A stretch of 64,000 nucleotides of DNA from Isosphaeraceae bacterium (GCA_026004735.1 BPJS01000001.1:868001-932000), one strand, 5' to 3'; counted from the first letter of the stretch, positions 36,262-47,093 are shown. Numbers and translations: made by a program. The notes: a model not told the origin generated them from the sequence alone.

Positions 36262-39036
36262 ATGACTGCTGAGCACGCGCGATTGGCCGAGATTCGCGAC
36301 GATGTCGGCTCCTGGAGGCGGTGGGGGCCGTATGTCGGCGACCGAGCTTGGGGCACTGTCCGCGAGGACTATTCCGAGAACGGCGACGCCTGGAGTTTCT
36401 TAACCCACGACCTGGCGCGCAGCAAAGCCTTCCGCTGGGGCGAGGACGGCATCGCCGGGATCTGCGATCGCTACCATCTGCTCTGTCTGGCTCCGGCGTT
36501 CTGGAACGGCCGCGATCCGATCCTCAAAGAGCGCCTCTTCGGACTGACGCCCCACGAAGCCAACCACGGCGAAGACGTCAAGGAACTCTATTTTCATCTG
36601 GATAATCTACCTTCGCATGCGTACATGTCGTTTTTATACAAATATCCCCAAGCCGAGTTTCCCTACCTCAGGCTGCTCGCGGAAAATCGCCGTCGCGGCA
36701 AGCCGGACCGCGAGTTCGAGCTGATCGACACGGGCGTTTTCGACGATGACCGCTACTTCGACATCGTGATCGAATACGCCAAGGCAAGCCCGGACGCGCT
36801 CGGCGTTCGGATCGAGGCGTTCAACCGTGGCCCGGAATCGGCTCCGCTCCACATCCTGGCTCAGCTCTGGTATCGCAATACCTGGGGCTGGGATGGTCTC
36901 GAGCGGCCCACACCCCGGATCACCCTCGAACCGGCGCCATCGGGTGTGGGAGCACGCTTGCGAGCGTCCGACTGCGGTTTGCCGACACCCCGGCGGGTAC
37001 CGGTGAACTATCGGCTCGGCCCGTATGTCCTGGATGGCCAGGCGGGCTGTGAAGCCCTCTTCACCGACAACGAAACCAACGCTCCGCGCGTCTTCGGTCC
37101 CGGATTTTCCAACCGCTCTCCGTACGTCAAGGATGCTTTCCACGAGCGGATCGTCCAGGGGCGGGTCGCGGCGACCCGGCCTGAGCCGTTCGGGACCAAG
37201 GCAGCGCTCTGGTATCGTTTCGATGCGGTGCCGCCGGGCGGCTCGGTCGTCGTCCGGCTGCGACTCGCACCTGAAACGGAAGCGGAGCCCCCGCTCGAGG
37301 GGATCGACTCCCTGATCGGGATCCGCCGCGGTGAGGCCGACGCCTTCTATGAATCGATCGCGCCGGCCTGCGCCAGCCCCGATGAGCGGCTGATCCAACG
37401 TCGGGCCTTCGCCGGTTTGCTCTGGACCAAGCGCAGTTATCTATTCGATGTCAGCGAATGGCTCAACGGCGATGACCCCTGCTGGCCGCCGCCGGCCGGC
37501 CGCTCCACGATCCGCAACACGCACTGGCGCCACCTCAACTCGATGCGGATCTTGTCGCTGCCCGATGCCTGGGAATACCCGTGGTTCGCCACCTGGGACC
37601 TGGCCTTTCACTGTGTACCGCTCGCCCTGATCGACCCGGCGTTTGCCAAAGACCAGCTCTGGACCCTGCTCTTCGAGCAGTTTCAACACCCCAACGGCCA
37701 GCTCCCTGCCTACGAGTGGGAATTTTCGGACACGAACCCGCCGGTCCATGCCTGGGCGGTCTGGCGGGTCTACAACATGGACCGCATCCGTTCGGGCCAG
37801 GCCGACCGCGACTTCCTCGAACGCTGCTTCCACAAGCTGCTGATCAATTTCGCCTGGTGGGTCAACAAGGTCGATCGCGAAGGCAACAACATCTTCGAGG
37901 GCGGGTTTCTTGGCCTCGACAACATCACAGTGTTCGACCGGTCGGTTCGCTGCGCCGAGGGCTCGATTCTCGAGCAGTCGGATGCGACCGGCTGGATGGG
38001 CATGTTCTGCCTGAACCTGATGCGGATCGCGCTCGAACTCGCGAAGGAAAATCCGGTCTACGAGGCTCTGGCGACCAAGTTTTTTCAGCACTACGTCTAC
38101 GTCGCGGCGGCGATGAAGCACATGGGCGGCCGCGACTACGCGCTTTGGGACGACGAGGACGGCTTCTTTTACGACGTGCTGCGCAGGCCCGACGGCAGCT
38201 TCCACCGGTTTCGCGTCCGAAGCCTGGTGGGGCTCGTCCCTCTGTTTGCCGTGGAACGCCTGGAACGCTCCTGGATCGAGCCGTTCTCGTCGTTTCGACG
38301 CCACCTGGACTGGTTCCTGACCCATCGCGCCGACCTGACTCGGGGTGTCGTGCACACGGTCGACCACGAGTCGGAAACGACGCACGTGCTGACCATCGTC
38401 GACTTCGCTCAACTGACGCGGATCCTGGAACGGGTCTTCGACCCGGCGGAGTTTCTTTCGCCGTTCGGCGTGCGCAGTTTGTCTCGGGTCCACGCCTCCC
38501 AACCGTTCAGCTACGAGGGGATGACCGTCGGATACGAACCGGGAGAATCGCTCAACTGGATCAAGGGCGGCAACTCCAACTGGCGCGGACCCATCTGGTT
38601 TCCCACCTGTTTTCTGCTGATCGAGTCGCTCCGCAAGCTGGCCAAAGCCTACGGCGCGGATGCGGGAATCCGCTCTCCGGCCCACGGGCATCGGCGTCTG
38701 ACCTTCGGCGAACTGGCGAACGAACTGGCCGAACGACTCATCGCAATCTTTCGTCGCGACCCGGAGACCGGCCGCCGCCCCATGGATGGCGGCCAGACGC
38801 GCTACGCCACCGACCCCCATTGGCAAGATCTATTGTTGTTTTACGAATACTTTCATGGCGAAACGGGCGAGGGGCTGGGTGCCAGCCACCAGACCGGCTG
38901 GACGGCGCTGGTCGCCTCGCTGATTGATGAATGGCGCCAGTCCCCAACGCGGTCGGGACCGCCCGCCGCTGCTCTGGCCAGGACGCCTCAGGAAGGCAAT
39001 ACGCCGTCGGCCGCGAATCCTAGGGGGGTGTCATGA
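36262..39036 (+). CDS. GH63-like glucosidase, MGH1-type
   Basis: A 924-residue protein with no signal peptide. The N-terminal 400 residues form a beta-rich domain ([37 protein letters not shown]). The C-terminal (alpha/alpha)6 barrel has [47 protein letters not shown] and [12 protein letters not shown]. These place it in the widespread bacterial GH63-related group, whose members cleave alpha-glucosides such as glucosylglycerate or short gluco-oligosaccharides. The substrate here is not determined. The ATG at 36262 follows AAGGA; the open frame begins upstream at 36130 in noncoding-like sequence. Its last codons overlap the next cytochrome gene by 4 bp (ATGA), a strong sign of translational coupling to a redox protein. 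Confidence 0.88.
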   Translation: MTAEHARLAEIRDDVGSWRRWGPYVGDRAWGTVREDYSENGDAWSFLTHDLARSKAFRWGEDGIAGICDRYHLLCLAPAFWNGRDPILKERLFGLTPHEANHGEDVKELYFHLDNLPSHAYMSFLYKYPQAEFPYLRLLAENRRRGKPDREFELIDTGVFDDDRYFDIVIEYAKASPDALGVRIEAFNRGPESAPLHILAQLWYRNTWGWDGLERPTPRITLEPAPSGVGARLRASDCGLPTPRRVPVNYRLGPYVLDGQAGCEALFTDNETNAPRVFGPGFSNRSPYVKDAFHERIVQGRVAATRPEPFGTKAALWYRFDAVPPGGSVVVRLRLAPETEAEPPLEGIDSLIGIRRGEADAFYESIAPACASPDERLIQRRAFAGLLWTKRSYLFDVSEWLNGDDPCWPPPAGRSTIRNTHWRHLNSMRILSLPDAWEYPWFATWDLAFHCVPLALIDPAFAKDQLWTLLFEQFQHPNGQLPAYEWEFSDTNPPVHAWAVWRVYNMDRIRSGQADRDFLERCFHKLLINFAWWVNKVDREGNNIFEGGFLGLDNITVFDRSVRCAEGSILEQSDATGWMGMFCLNLMRIALELAKENPVYEALATKFFQHYVYVAAAMKHMGGRDYALWDDEDGFFYDVLRRPDGSFHRFRVRSLVGLVPLFAVERLERSWIEPFSSFRRHLDWFLTHRADLTRGVVHTVDHESETTHVLTIVDFAQLTRILERVFDPAEFLSPFGVRSLSRVHASQPFSYEGMTVGYEPGESLNWIKGGNSNWRGPIWFPTCFLLIESLRKLAKAYGADAGIRSPAHGHRRLTFGELANELAERLIAIFRRDPETGRRPMDGGQTRYATDPHWQDLLLFYEYFHGETGEGLGASHQTGWTALVASLIDEWRQSPTRSGPPAAALARTPQEGNTPSAANPRGVS

Positions 39037-40508
39037 TACGCTCGAACCTTCGGCAACGATCGAGCCTCGCGGCTCTGCTCGCACTGGCCGCGGCGGGCTT
39101 TGTTCTGGGCGGGGCACGAAGCTCTGTTGGAGTGGCGGAGTTATCGACGCGTGCCGAGCCGCTCAAGCCCTTCGTTTATCGGGCAAGCCACTGTGCCGCC
39201 TGCCACAATCAGGATCGGGCGGCCACCTACTACCCTGACGAACGCGCTTCGATGATTTGCCGCATGAACGAGTGGGCCACCTTTGATGCCTCTGATCGGC
39301 ACGCTCTGGCCCATGCCGCTCTGACGTCCGAGCGGGGGCGTGTCATCGGCGAGCGATTGGGTCTTGATGCGGCAACGGCCCCGGCCTGCCTCTCCTGCCA
39401 CGCAGCGCCGTCGACCTCGCTGCCCGGCGTGCGCTGGAGCGAAGGCATTACCTGCGTGGGCTGCCATGGTGCCTATGCCAACTGGGTCGAGGCTCATGCC
39501 CGTGTCGACGATCCGGCCTGGCGTGGGCTGGACCGTGCCGCCAAGGAGCGTGACTTCGGCATGGCCGATCTGTGGAGCGTTGGGCGTCGGGCGGCTCTGT
39601 GTGTTTCGTGCCATGTCGGCGACCCGTCGCAAGGCCGGGTTCTGACCCATGCGATGTACGCAGCGGGGCACCCGCCGCTGCCAGCCTTCGACCTGTCGCG
39701 CTATGCTCAGGACGAGCCCCGTCATTGGGAACGGCTGAGCGAGAAATCGGCCCAGCGCCGGGAGCGGCTGGGCTTGCCTGCCGATCCCTTCGAGTCCACC
39801 CGCGAGTCGCTCGTAGGCAGCCTGGCCGCCTTGAAAGCGATGGCGGAGCTAGCGGCAGCCCAGGCCAGTGGCACGCTTGCGACCGCGGGACAAGAAACCT
39901 GGCCCGACTTCGCCCGGTTCGATTGCACGGCGTGCCACCACGGCCTGCGTGGGTCGTCAACGTGGAGGCAGGAACGGGGCTACCGCCATGCCGCCGGCCG
40001 ACCGCCGCTGCCCGAGTGGCCTGGGGTCGCCGCCATGCTGTCACCCGGGGGTGAGGCCTTAGGTGAGCCGCTTGACGCCTGGCACGCCGCGGCCACGGTT
40101 CGTCCGTTCGGCGACCCTCAGGCCATCGCGACGACGGCTCGCCAGGTCGCCGCAGCCTGCGATCGCTTGATCGAGCGGCTGGAGGCGGAGCCGATCGATC
40201 GGTCGGCCGCCCGCGCTCTGCTGACCCGAATCGCGCAGGCGGCTCACCAGCGCATCCCCGATTACGACTCGGCCCGGACGCTGGCTCAGATGGTCCACAC
40301 CGTCATCGTTGAACTGGGCCAAGACGCTCCACCCACGGCGTTGTCGGCTCGTGCGGAGCTGGATCGTATTCTCGGCCTCTCGCTGCGAAGCGAACCAACC
40401 CAGAAAACACTGATCGGCCCGGACTACGCACCGCGGCTGGAGCGGGCGGCCGAATACGACCCGTCGCGCATCCTTCAGCTTTTTTCGCAGCTCGCCCCCG
40501 CACCGTAG
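39033..40508 (+). CDS. Pentaheme c-type cytochrome, c554-like (paralogue B)
   Basis: A 491-residue exported protein with signal [20 protein letters not shown] and five CXXCH sites (CAACH, CLSCH, CVGCH, CVSCH, CTACH). It shares the order and flanks of the protein at 34743: [13 protein letters not shown] against [29 protein letters not shown] against [24 protein letters not shown] against [10 protein letters not shown]. The first heme is CXXCH here but CX4CH in the other copy. The C-terminal tail is helical and heme-free. It is translated from a start overlapping the GH63-like stop by 4 bp. The two paralogues flank the hydrolase gene, suggesting duplication followed by insertion, or selection for matched expression. 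Confidence 0.88.
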   Translation: MIRSNLRQRSSLAALLALAAAGFVLGGARSSVGVAELSTRAEPLKPFVYRASHCAACHNQDRAATYYPDERASMICRMNEWATFDASDRHALAHAALTSERGRVIGERLGLDAATAPACLSCHAAPSTSLPGVRWSEGITCVGCHGAYANWVEAHARVDDPAWRGLDRAAKERDFGMADLWSVGRRAALCVSCHVGDPSQGRVLTHAMYAAGHPPLPAFDLSRYAQDEPRHWERLSEKSAQRRERLGLPADPFESTRESLVGSLAALKAMAELAAAQASGTLATAGQETWPDFARFDCTACHHGLRGSSTWRQERGYRHAAGRPPLPEWPGVAAMLSPGGEALGEPLDAWHAAATVRPFGDPQAIATTARQVAAACDRLIERLEAEPIDRSAARALLTRIAQAAHQRIPDYDSARTLAQMVHTVIVELGQDAPPTALSARAELDRILGLSLRSEPTQKTLIGPDYAPRLERAAEYDPSRILQLFSQLAPAP

Positions 40509-40553
40509 CGAGCGCTTCGGTCGCGGAACAGCTCCATCGGGCCGTTCTTTCGA

Positions 40554-43500
40554 TCAGGGATGTTGGGCGGAGCGCGTCTCCGGGTCGCGCACCGCAGCGC
40601 CTGCGAGCGGATCGGTTCGCGATGTCCGCCGCACGTAGATCGGGTCTCGGGGATCATCCGAGACAAACCAGGGCCGGCCGTCGTGCAGAATCATCCGCCG
40701 CTGTTCTTCGAGACTGAGCGGGCGGGCTCCCACCCGGCCGAAGACGGCAATCTGGTTGCCCGACTCATCCACGGCCCGGTCGCGGTCCACACCCTCGCTG
40801 ATCGCCAGGGCGTGGCCCTGGTTCGGTATCGCAAACGAGGCGATCAAACGCGGCGTCGGCCGCGGGCTGAAGCCGGCATTGCCCGGCGTGTCGGGACTGG
40901 TCAACTGCACGACGCGTAGCCCATTCCGACCGGCAGCCACGTACGCGAACTGGCTCACATAGGTGATGCCCAGCTTGACGTCGTTGGCGTCGGACAAGCA
41001 CCCATTCGGGTTATAGACCTGATCGATCACCGGCTGCTCGGGCCGCTCGACGTCCAGGATCACCAGACCCTCTTCCCCGGCCGCGACGTACGCATAGGTT
41101 CGAGCCACATAGATCGAGCGGGCATCGGCTAGGGGAACCCCGGCAACCACCCGCGGATGGGCCAGGTCGGTGATATCCAGCACCTTGACCCCGTCGGCAT
41201 CGCAGACGAAGCCGTAGCGAAACTGATTGGTGATCGAGCGCACGCCGCGCAACAGCGGCTCGCCAACGATCGAGGTGATCCGTGGCTGTGTCGGGTCGTC
41301 AATATCCACGACCACCAGACCCGCATCGCAGCCCACATAGGCGTACGTGCCAATGATGGCGATCGAGCGCGCTCCCCGGAGAATCCCGGCCGGGTTGAAC
41401 GTCACCTCCCGGGTCAGGAAGTTGTTCAGCGGGTTGCCGTCGAGCAGGGTCCCAGCGCCGACCAGGATCAGCCCCTCGTCGCGATCGGTGACGTAAATAT
41501 AAGCATAAAGCGGGTGAATCGGTTGCTCGCGATTTTCCGGGCGGCCCACGCGAGTCGGGTCGGGGGCGATCGTTGTGGGGGCAGCCACGGCCGTCGCATA
41601 GCTTGTGCGGACAAATAGCCGCTGCCCGAGCGGAGAAACCGGCGCTGTCACAATCCGCTCGCTAAACCCCTTGTGATCGATAAAGGCAATGTCGAAGACC
41701 CGCAGGCCAGCCTCCCCGCAGGCCGCATAGAGAAACTCCCCGCGCGCTTGGAGCGAAAGGACCTTGGGCCGGAGATGGCGTTCACTGATGTCGCGGCCCG
41801 GATGCTCATGGGCATGCTCCAGCTCACCGCGGCGCTCCAAATGCTCCCGGTAGTGATCGGGGTAGGCAATCGCGTGGAGCGAACTGCCGATCACGGCCTG
41901 GGGTTCATCGCGCTCGGTGACCACCACGGCCGCCAGTCCGTGGTCGCCGGCAGCGACCCAGCAGTAGCGGCCGATAAAGTTGGTGAAGTTGGTGCCCAGC
42001 ATGAGCAGTTGCGCCAGAATGGCGTTGTTGTCCCCGTCGCGCGCCAGGTGACAATCGGTGCAGCTCTTGGTTTCGGATCGTCCCGGGAGCAAGCTCGCTG
42101 GCGAGATTGGCCGTCCCTTATCTGGTCCATCCCGGTGCAGCGGCGGCGCCGGGCGGACCGTGTGCGGGACGTTGGTGCTGAAGGCGATCCCCGACAGTCC
42201 TTCGGCCGAGATCGTCTGCTGCTGTACATAGATCGACTCGCGATTGGCGTTGTACGAGCCGACATGGATCGCGCAACTGGACCGCGAGGGATTGATCTTA
42301 TTGCCCGTGACATCGCCGTCATGAGCTAACATGAAGACATCATCGCGCAGGGTCTGGAAGTTATAGGACGTGTAATTGCGGGTGACGTCGCCTTCGTTGT
42401 GCAACTGGGGCATCTTCTTGTTGGCGCGTTGGGGCAGGTGGCAGCCGAAGCAGGAGGGATTCCAGGACGAGTGGCAGGCGATGCAGCTCATCCGCTCGTC
42501 GGCATGGGCGCAGACCGACTCGTCGCCGTCCGGAACCTCGCCCCAGACCAGTTGCCCGCCCTCGAAGCGAATCGTCTTGGCCAGCGCCGACCGTTCGTTG
42601 TAATGGCGCGAAGCCGGGTTGACCGTGTCGGCCACCTGGGTGATTTCCCAGGCCAGGTCTCTCTCGACCATCGACCGTTGGATGATCGCGTCGCCCTGCC
42701 GCTCGAACCGCCGCTGGCCGAACGGGGTGCGGAGGGCGGACAGGTCGCGACCGCCCTTGCCGGACTGGGCTGCGGAGGTGTCGGACGCGGGTCCCGAGGT
42801 CACCAGCGTGGCGCGGCGGGTCGTGGTCCCGTGGCAGTCGGCGCACTGAATCTCGATGGCCGCGCGCACTTCGCCGTAGAGCTTCGTGTTGCCATGGACG
42901 TCCTGGATGAAATGACAGTCGACACAGTGCATGCCCCGCTCCAAGTGCACATCGAGCTGATGCACGGGCAGGCCGTCACGGAACGCCTCGTGAGGGTCGG
43001 AGGCCGCAGCCTTGTACGCCTCGGCTGTGGTCCGATATCGCTCCTTGACCTGGAGCGGGACTTGCATGGCTGCGCGGAGCTGGGGATTCGAGTCGTCGGC
43101 GACCTCCTCGCCGCGATGATCCAATAAGACCCCGTGACGGTCCTTCTTGAAGACCGCCCGGAAGACCCAACCGTGACCGTGGTAGTCGGCAAACTGGGTG
43201 TGGCGGGTGCGGTCGTTCAACTCGGCGACCCGCTCCAGGAATGCCGGGTCGGACCAGTTGCCGCGGGCCGCCGCTTCGTCGGGGTTGGACAGCATCGACG
43301 CGGCGAATTCCTCGGCCGTGGGGTTTTTCTGCTCGGCCGGATACATCAGCTCGCCGTCGGTTTCCTCGTCCCACCACATAAAGCCGGTATAGCTGTTCAG
43401 CACGGTCGTTCCCGGGTGGATGTGGCAGACGATGCACTGGCTGGTCGGAATGCCGGAGGTAAACCGGTGGGCGATCGGATGGCCCGGTTCATCGCGCCGG

Positions 43501-44567
43501 ATCATCGGGTCCGGCTGAAAGGAAAGCCCACGATGGCCGTAGACGGCATACGGTCCGGAATGGACGGCTGAGCGGTCGTTCGCGTAGATCACATGGCAGG
43601 CCGTGCAGCCCGACGAGCGGTAATCGCCCGGGTGGTCGTTGGTACCAAGAAAGTTCAAGGTTGGGTCCAGAAGCCGCGTCTTTTGGAGCCCGACGAAGAC
43701 CGGGTCGGTCCGGTTGCGTGTCCCGAGGCCGCGTGCGCTGAGCCGGGCCTTGGGTCGGCCTGGGTCCTCGAACGGGTTCGGCAATCCCACCTCTTGAGGC
43801 TCGCGGCCGCCTCGCTCGAACACGCGGAGGACGTTCCCCGGCTGGCTGATCTCAAACCGGGGCAGGGGGTCGAGAAATGGCAGGACCCCCTTGCGTGCCG
43901 TTTCTTCGGGTGTTGGCGGAGGAACGGTCTGAAGCCGCTGCGGCGCGCCCTGAGGGCTGTAACTCTCGCCGTAACGCGGCCATTTGTGCGGCACTGCGCC
44001 GTTGTTATAAAGCGCCGCGCCCCAGAGCATCGCTCCGTGGGTCATCATGCTCTTGCGGACCTGGAGCACCATCTCCCCGTGACACCCGGCCGTTCCGCAC
44101 GAAAGATCCGCGACACGCAAATCGCCCGGATTGACAAACCGGACGAACTCCGGGCTCTCGTAGTTCAAAAGCGTGTACGACCGCACCGGATTGGCGGCAC
44201 TGGCCCAGGCCTCGGGAAACCGTGGCCGCACATGCGCGCGGTGCTTGTCGGTGGCCGTCGGATCGCCGCCATGACAATCGACGCAGCCAAGCCGCACCAC
44301 CTCGGGCTTGCCATGGGGGTCAGTCTGATTCTGGTGGCAGACCACGCAGCCGGCACTCTTGGCCGCGGCGAGCTCGGCCGACTGAGCCAGCAACGTCGGT
44401 TCACCCAGCGACGGTCGACCTGCCGGACGCGAGCCTTGCTGCGCGTGCACGAGCCGGGGAATACCCTGACCGGGCGCAAGCACCAACGCCAGCGCGGCGA
44501 CGACCAGCAACGGGGGGACCAGGCGAAGCGTCGGGTTGAACGGGGTTCGTCGGCGTGCCCGATCCAT
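40554..44567 (-). CDS. Giant decaheme cytochrome fused to LVIVD beta-propeller
   Basis: A 1337-residue exported protein. The signal segment is LVPPLLVVAALALVLAPGQG. Residues 75-865 hold nine CXXCH sites (CVVCH, CVDCH, CTACH, CIVCH, CVDCH, CADCH, CIACH, CFGCH, CTDCH) and one CX4CH (CGTAGCH), ten heme sites in total. After about residue 880 come LVIVD-type repeats, for example GTYAYVGCDAGLVVVDIDDP, FRYGFVCDADGVKVLDITD, and RTYAYVAAGEEGLVILDVER, a likely seven-bladed propeller. The layout suggests a wire of hemes plus a docking or substrate-binding head. Its periplasmic or outer-face location and its link to the beta-barrel gene upstream (268 bp, same strand) fit an electron-transfer conduit. 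No known substrate-specific motif was seen. Confidence 0.9.
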   Translation of the reverse strand: MDRARRRTPFNPTLRLVPPLLVVAALALVLAPGQGIPRLVHAQQGSRPAGRPSLGEPTLLAQSAELAAAKSAGCVVCHQNQTDPHGKPEVVRLGCVDCHGGDPTATDKHRAHVRPRFPEAWASAANPVRSYTLLNYESPEFVRFVNPGDLRVADLSCGTAGCHGEMVLQVRKSMMTHGAMLWGAALYNNGAVPHKWPRYGESYSPQGAPQRLQTVPPPTPEETARKGVLPFLDPLPRFEISQPGNVLRVFERGGREPQEVGLPNPFEDPGRPKARLSARGLGTRNRTDPVFVGLQKTRLLDPTLNFLGTNDHPGDYRSSGCTACHVIYANDRSAVHSGPYAVYGHRGLSFQPDPMIRRDEPGHPIAHRFTSGIPTSQCIVCHIHPGTTVLNSYTGFMWWDEETDGELMYPAEQKNPTAEEFAASMLSNPDEAAARGNWSDPAFLERVAELNDRTRHTQFADYHGHGWVFRAVFKKDRHGVLLDHRGEEVADDSNPQLRAAMQVPLQVKERYRTTAEAYKAAASDPHEAFRDGLPVHQLDVHLERGMHCVDCHFIQDVHGNTKLYGEVRAAIEIQCADCHGTTTRRATLVTSGPASDTSAAQSGKGGRDLSALRTPFGQRRFERQGDAIIQRSMVERDLAWEITQVADTVNPASRHYNERSALAKTIRFEGGQLVWGEVPDGDESVCAHADERMSCIACHSSWNPSCFGCHLPQRANKKMPQLHNEGDVTRNYTSYNFQTLRDDVFMLAHDGDVTGNKINPSRSSCAIHVGSYNANRESIYVQQQTISAEGLSGIAFSTNVPHTVRPAPPLHRDGPDKGRPISPASLLPGRSETKSCTDCHLARDGDNNAILAQLLMLGTNFTNFIGRYCWVAAGDHGLAAVVVTERDEPQAVIGSSLHAIAYPDHYREHLERRGELEHAHEHPGRDISERHLRPKVLSLQARGEFLYAACGEAGLRVFDIAFIDHKGFSERIVTAPVSPLGQRLFVRTSYATAVAAPTTIAPDPTRVGRPENREQPIHPLYAYIYVTDRDEGLILVGAGTLLDGNPLNNFLTREVTFNPAGILRGARSIAIIGTYAYVGCDAGLVVVDIDDPTQPRITSIVGEPLLRGVRSITNQFRYGFVCDADGVKVLDITDLAHPRVVAGVPLADARSIYVARTYAYVAAGEEGLVILDVERPEQPVIDQVYNPNGCLSDANDVKLGITYVSQFAYVAAGRNGLRVVQLTSPDTPGNAGFSPRPTPRLIASFAIPNQGHALAISEGVDRDRAVDESGNQIAVFGRVGARPLSLEEQRRMILHDGRPWFVSDDPRDPIYVRRTSRTDPLAGAAVRDPETRSAQHP

Positions 44568-44604
44568 GGGCGCTGATCCAAAGTGAAGGAGCCGTTGCTC
44601 AGAA

Positions 44605-44623
44605 CGCTACGCAGTCCGTAGCG
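44605..44623. repeat. 7-bp inverted repeat upstream of the giant cytochrome gene
   Basis: CGCTACG (44605-44611) and CGTAGCG (44617-44623) pair perfectly around CAGTC. It lies 38 bp upstream of the ATG at 44567 within the 268-bp spacer after the beta-barrel gene. It could be a leader hairpin or an operator; no T-run follows on either strand. Nothing else was recognised in the spacer. Confidence 0.4.
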
Positions 44624-44835
44624 CAGCGCACACGTGCAGCGTGAACCTAGCCGGTCGCCCCCTAACCGTCAACGCCGGTTTCGTCACCCGGATCATTCAA
44701 TCCCGGTTGGGCGGACCGCAGGTGCGCGTCCTCAAACCCGCCTCGTTCACGTTGGGTCGCGGCCGGCGATCGGGACGCGATCAGCCGGAGCCGCGAGCTT
44801 CGGACCGGCTCGGTCGGTGGCCGAACGGTGTCTGG

Positions 44836-46926
44836 TCAGTAGAGCACGACCACGTTGACGAAGCCCGCGACCAGGGCACCGACCCGGCTATCGAAGTTGT
44901 TGTAGAGGTCGCGGAAGCCCTGACCCGGGATTAACGTCGAAACGCCGCCGATGAACATCAAGTTCTCGCTCAGCAGCGGGCGATACTCCATCCCCCAACT
45001 CAGATCGGCGCCGATCGAGCGGTGAATCGCTCCATCGAAGAGAAATTGCTCGAGCACGTTGGTCTTGTCGAACCAGAGCAGGTTGTAGTTGGTAATGAGC
45101 TTGACTTTGGGCGTCAGATCAAAGTCCATGCCTACGTTGGGAATCAGGATCCCCGGATTGACAAAATTGGGCTGGCCCTGAATCTTGGACGACCGCAGGT
45201 CGGGCACCAGACTCAGCCGTTGAACCAGGTTGACGCCGAAGAGTGGAATTTGCTGGCGATTCCAGAACGAGAATGGCCCGCCGACAAAATTCGGGTTGTC
45301 AAGGATCGTGTCGAATCCGGAAGCCCGGCTGTTGTTGATGTCGCCGTCGCCACTGGCCCAGAAAAACGACGCGCGGAAGCGAACCCAATCCCGGTCGTAC
45401 GATCCCTCGATCGCCGCCATCTGGGCGTTGATCGTCTGCGATTGGTTGGCCAGCGGGTTCAGGCTATCCTGGCCGAGCGCCCAGTAGAATTGATGGGTGA
45501 TGTTGAACCGTCCGATGTGCCCGTCGCCGGCCCAGCCCAGGTAGAAGACGTTCTGCTCATGGGGCTGAAAGACGCCGAGCGGACTCGGGCGGACCAGAAC
45601 CCGCGCCTTGTCGAACTTGAAACTCGCCGGATCGTTGACGAAGGTCAGGCTCCACTGCGCCGTATACCCCGGGAAGATAAAGTCCTGGCGGTAGTAGTTG
45701 GCGAAGACGATATTCTGATTCCGATCGTTGAAGCTGTTCAGCGCCGTGAATGTGTCTTTCTCCCACTGGCGGACGTACATCAGGTTGTACTGATCGCGAT
45801 TCGAGAACAGATTGCCGAACAACCGCACGCCCCGGCTGACATCCGCAAACAGAAAGCCGCGAAAATCCGAGATAAACGGCTGGTTACCGGCGCGGATCGA
45901 GAGAAAATCGTAGTCGGGCGACAGGTCGGCCAGCTTGGCCTCGACAAACGCTTCTTGCAGAGACCAGAAAGCACGCGGGCGGCTCGTCCCCTGGAGAACG
46001 TTGGGACTGACCTGAGCTCGCTCGCTAAATGCAAAGTTCGAAACGCCGAGCGTCGGCGTCAGGCGGATCCGCCAGTCGATCGGCTTGAATGCCGCGTCGC
46101 CGTGAAACAAGTCGAACGAGATGCTGAAGAAGTCGAGCGTGACGAAGCTCGACGAGCGCCCGAAAAACTCCTCCTGAAACGGCCGCGCTGTGCTCTCGAA
46201 CGCGGTGGTCTGGGTCGGCAGTTGCCGCGGCTCAAAAAACAGATCCGCCTTGGCCGTGATGTCCAGAAACGTATGCTGGCCCAGGATCGGGTAATCGCCC
46301 TTCAGGACGTTCTGATTGTAGGGATCGAACCAGCGGCCGAGCACGCCCGGGTAGTCGTCGAGCAGCGGATGCCCTTTGCCGTACCGGTCCCACTCCGGCC
46401 AGCCGAGCCGCCAGCGGTCCTCAATCGGAACGAAGTGGGCCGACTCCTGCCCCTCGCGGGGCATGACGCCCGAACGCCCGGTGTAGCCCCGCGGGGGATC
46501 GTCGGGCAGGCGGAACAGGGGTTCGACGGCGGCCGGCGGTGCTAGGATCGGCCGCGGCGGCGACTCGATCGGTCGGGACAACGGGCCACCCAGACCCAGA
46601 TCGGGAGCCGCGGGTGCCAGCTCCGGCGGGGCTTCGGCGGGTTCGGGCAACGCGGGTAAAGGCCCAAGCGCGCCGGGCCGCTGGCCGGCTTCCAACCCGA
46701 CCCTCCCCGCTGACCCCGCTTCCCCGTACGCTTCGGCCGGTTCGGGCAATGGCGGCAACGGCCTGAGCACACTGGGCTGCTGGGCGGCCTCCAACCTGAC
46801 CTCCCCGGCCGTCTGTGCTTCCCGGTAGCTCGCCGGAAACAGGCCGCCACCGCGCGGCACCTGGGCACACAGCCCATAAACGAAAAGAGCCAGGCTCGCA
46901 AGGCTTCCAGGAAGGCAGGCGGGCAT
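44836..46926 (-). CDS. Predicted outer-membrane beta-barrel, porin-like
   Basis: A 696-residue exported protein. After a signal (LPGSLASLALFVYGLCAQ) comes a Pro-rich linker of about 120 residues containing two near-copies of LEAxQxPxxLxPLPxLPEPAEA. The remaining 500 residues are rich in alternating aromatic and polar strands (FLDITAKADLFFEP; FVTLDFFSISFDLFHGD; YLGWAGDGHIGRFNITHQFY), ending VAGFVNVVVLY with a C-terminal aromatic as in outer-membrane barrels. It resembles bacterial porin-like proteins, but I cannot name a family. GGGAGG eight bases before the ATG at 46926 supports the start. It sits between the Fe-S gene (167 bp) and the giant cytochrome, both on the same strand, suggesting a porin-cytochrome assembly. 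Confidence 0.82.
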   Translation of the reverse strand: MPACLPGSLASLALFVYGLCAQVPRGGGLFPASYREAQTAGEVRLEAAQQPSVLRPLPPLPEPAEAYGEAGSAGRVGLEAGQRPGALGPLPALPEPAEAPPELAPAAPDLGLGGPLSRPIESPPRPILAPPAAVEPLFRLPDDPPRGYTGRSGVMPREGQESAHFVPIEDRWRLGWPEWDRYGKGHPLLDDYPGVLGRWFDPYNQNVLKGDYPILGQHTFLDITAKADLFFEPRQLPTQTTAFESTARPFQEEFFGRSSSFVTLDFFSISFDLFHGDAAFKPIDWRIRLTPTLGVSNFAFSERAQVSPNVLQGTSRPRAFWSLQEAFVEAKLADLSPDYDFLSIRAGNQPFISDFRGFLFADVSRGVRLFGNLFSNRDQYNLMYVRQWEKDTFTALNSFNDRNQNIVFANYYRQDFIFPGYTAQWSLTFVNDPASFKFDKARVLVRPSPLGVFQPHEQNVFYLGWAGDGHIGRFNITHQFYWALGQDSLNPLANQSQTINAQMAAIEGSYDRDWVRFRASFFWASGDGDINNSRASGFDTILDNPNFVGGPFSFWNRQQIPLFGVNLVQRLSLVPDLRSSKIQGQPNFVNPGILIPNVGMDFDLTPKVKLITNYNLLWFDKTNVLEQFLFDGAIHRSIGADLSWGMEYRPLLSENLMFIGGVSTLIPGQGFRDLYNNFDSRVGALVAGFVNVVVLY

Positions 46927-47093
46927 GCGTCGGCCTCCCGGTCGCTTGACTCCTTAGATTCCCCTGACCAGGACGTGGGACCGCCTTGGTCGCCGATCGA
47001 ATCACGGCTGCCAGCCAATATCGACCGACCGTACTGCGGGACTTTGACGATTTTGACGGATGGACCGAGGGTCTCCCAGCCCCGGACCCACGC

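Noticed and set aside
37441..38826. A 461-residue minus-strand frame opposite the GH63-like gene
   Set aside because: Antisense shadow of a conserved enzyme; no recognisable motif and skewed composition.
45022..46545. A 507-residue plus-strand frame opposite the beta-barrel gene
   Set aside because: Rich in Arg, Glu and Val with no fold pattern; the opposite strand has a signal peptide, strands and a good ribosome-binding site.
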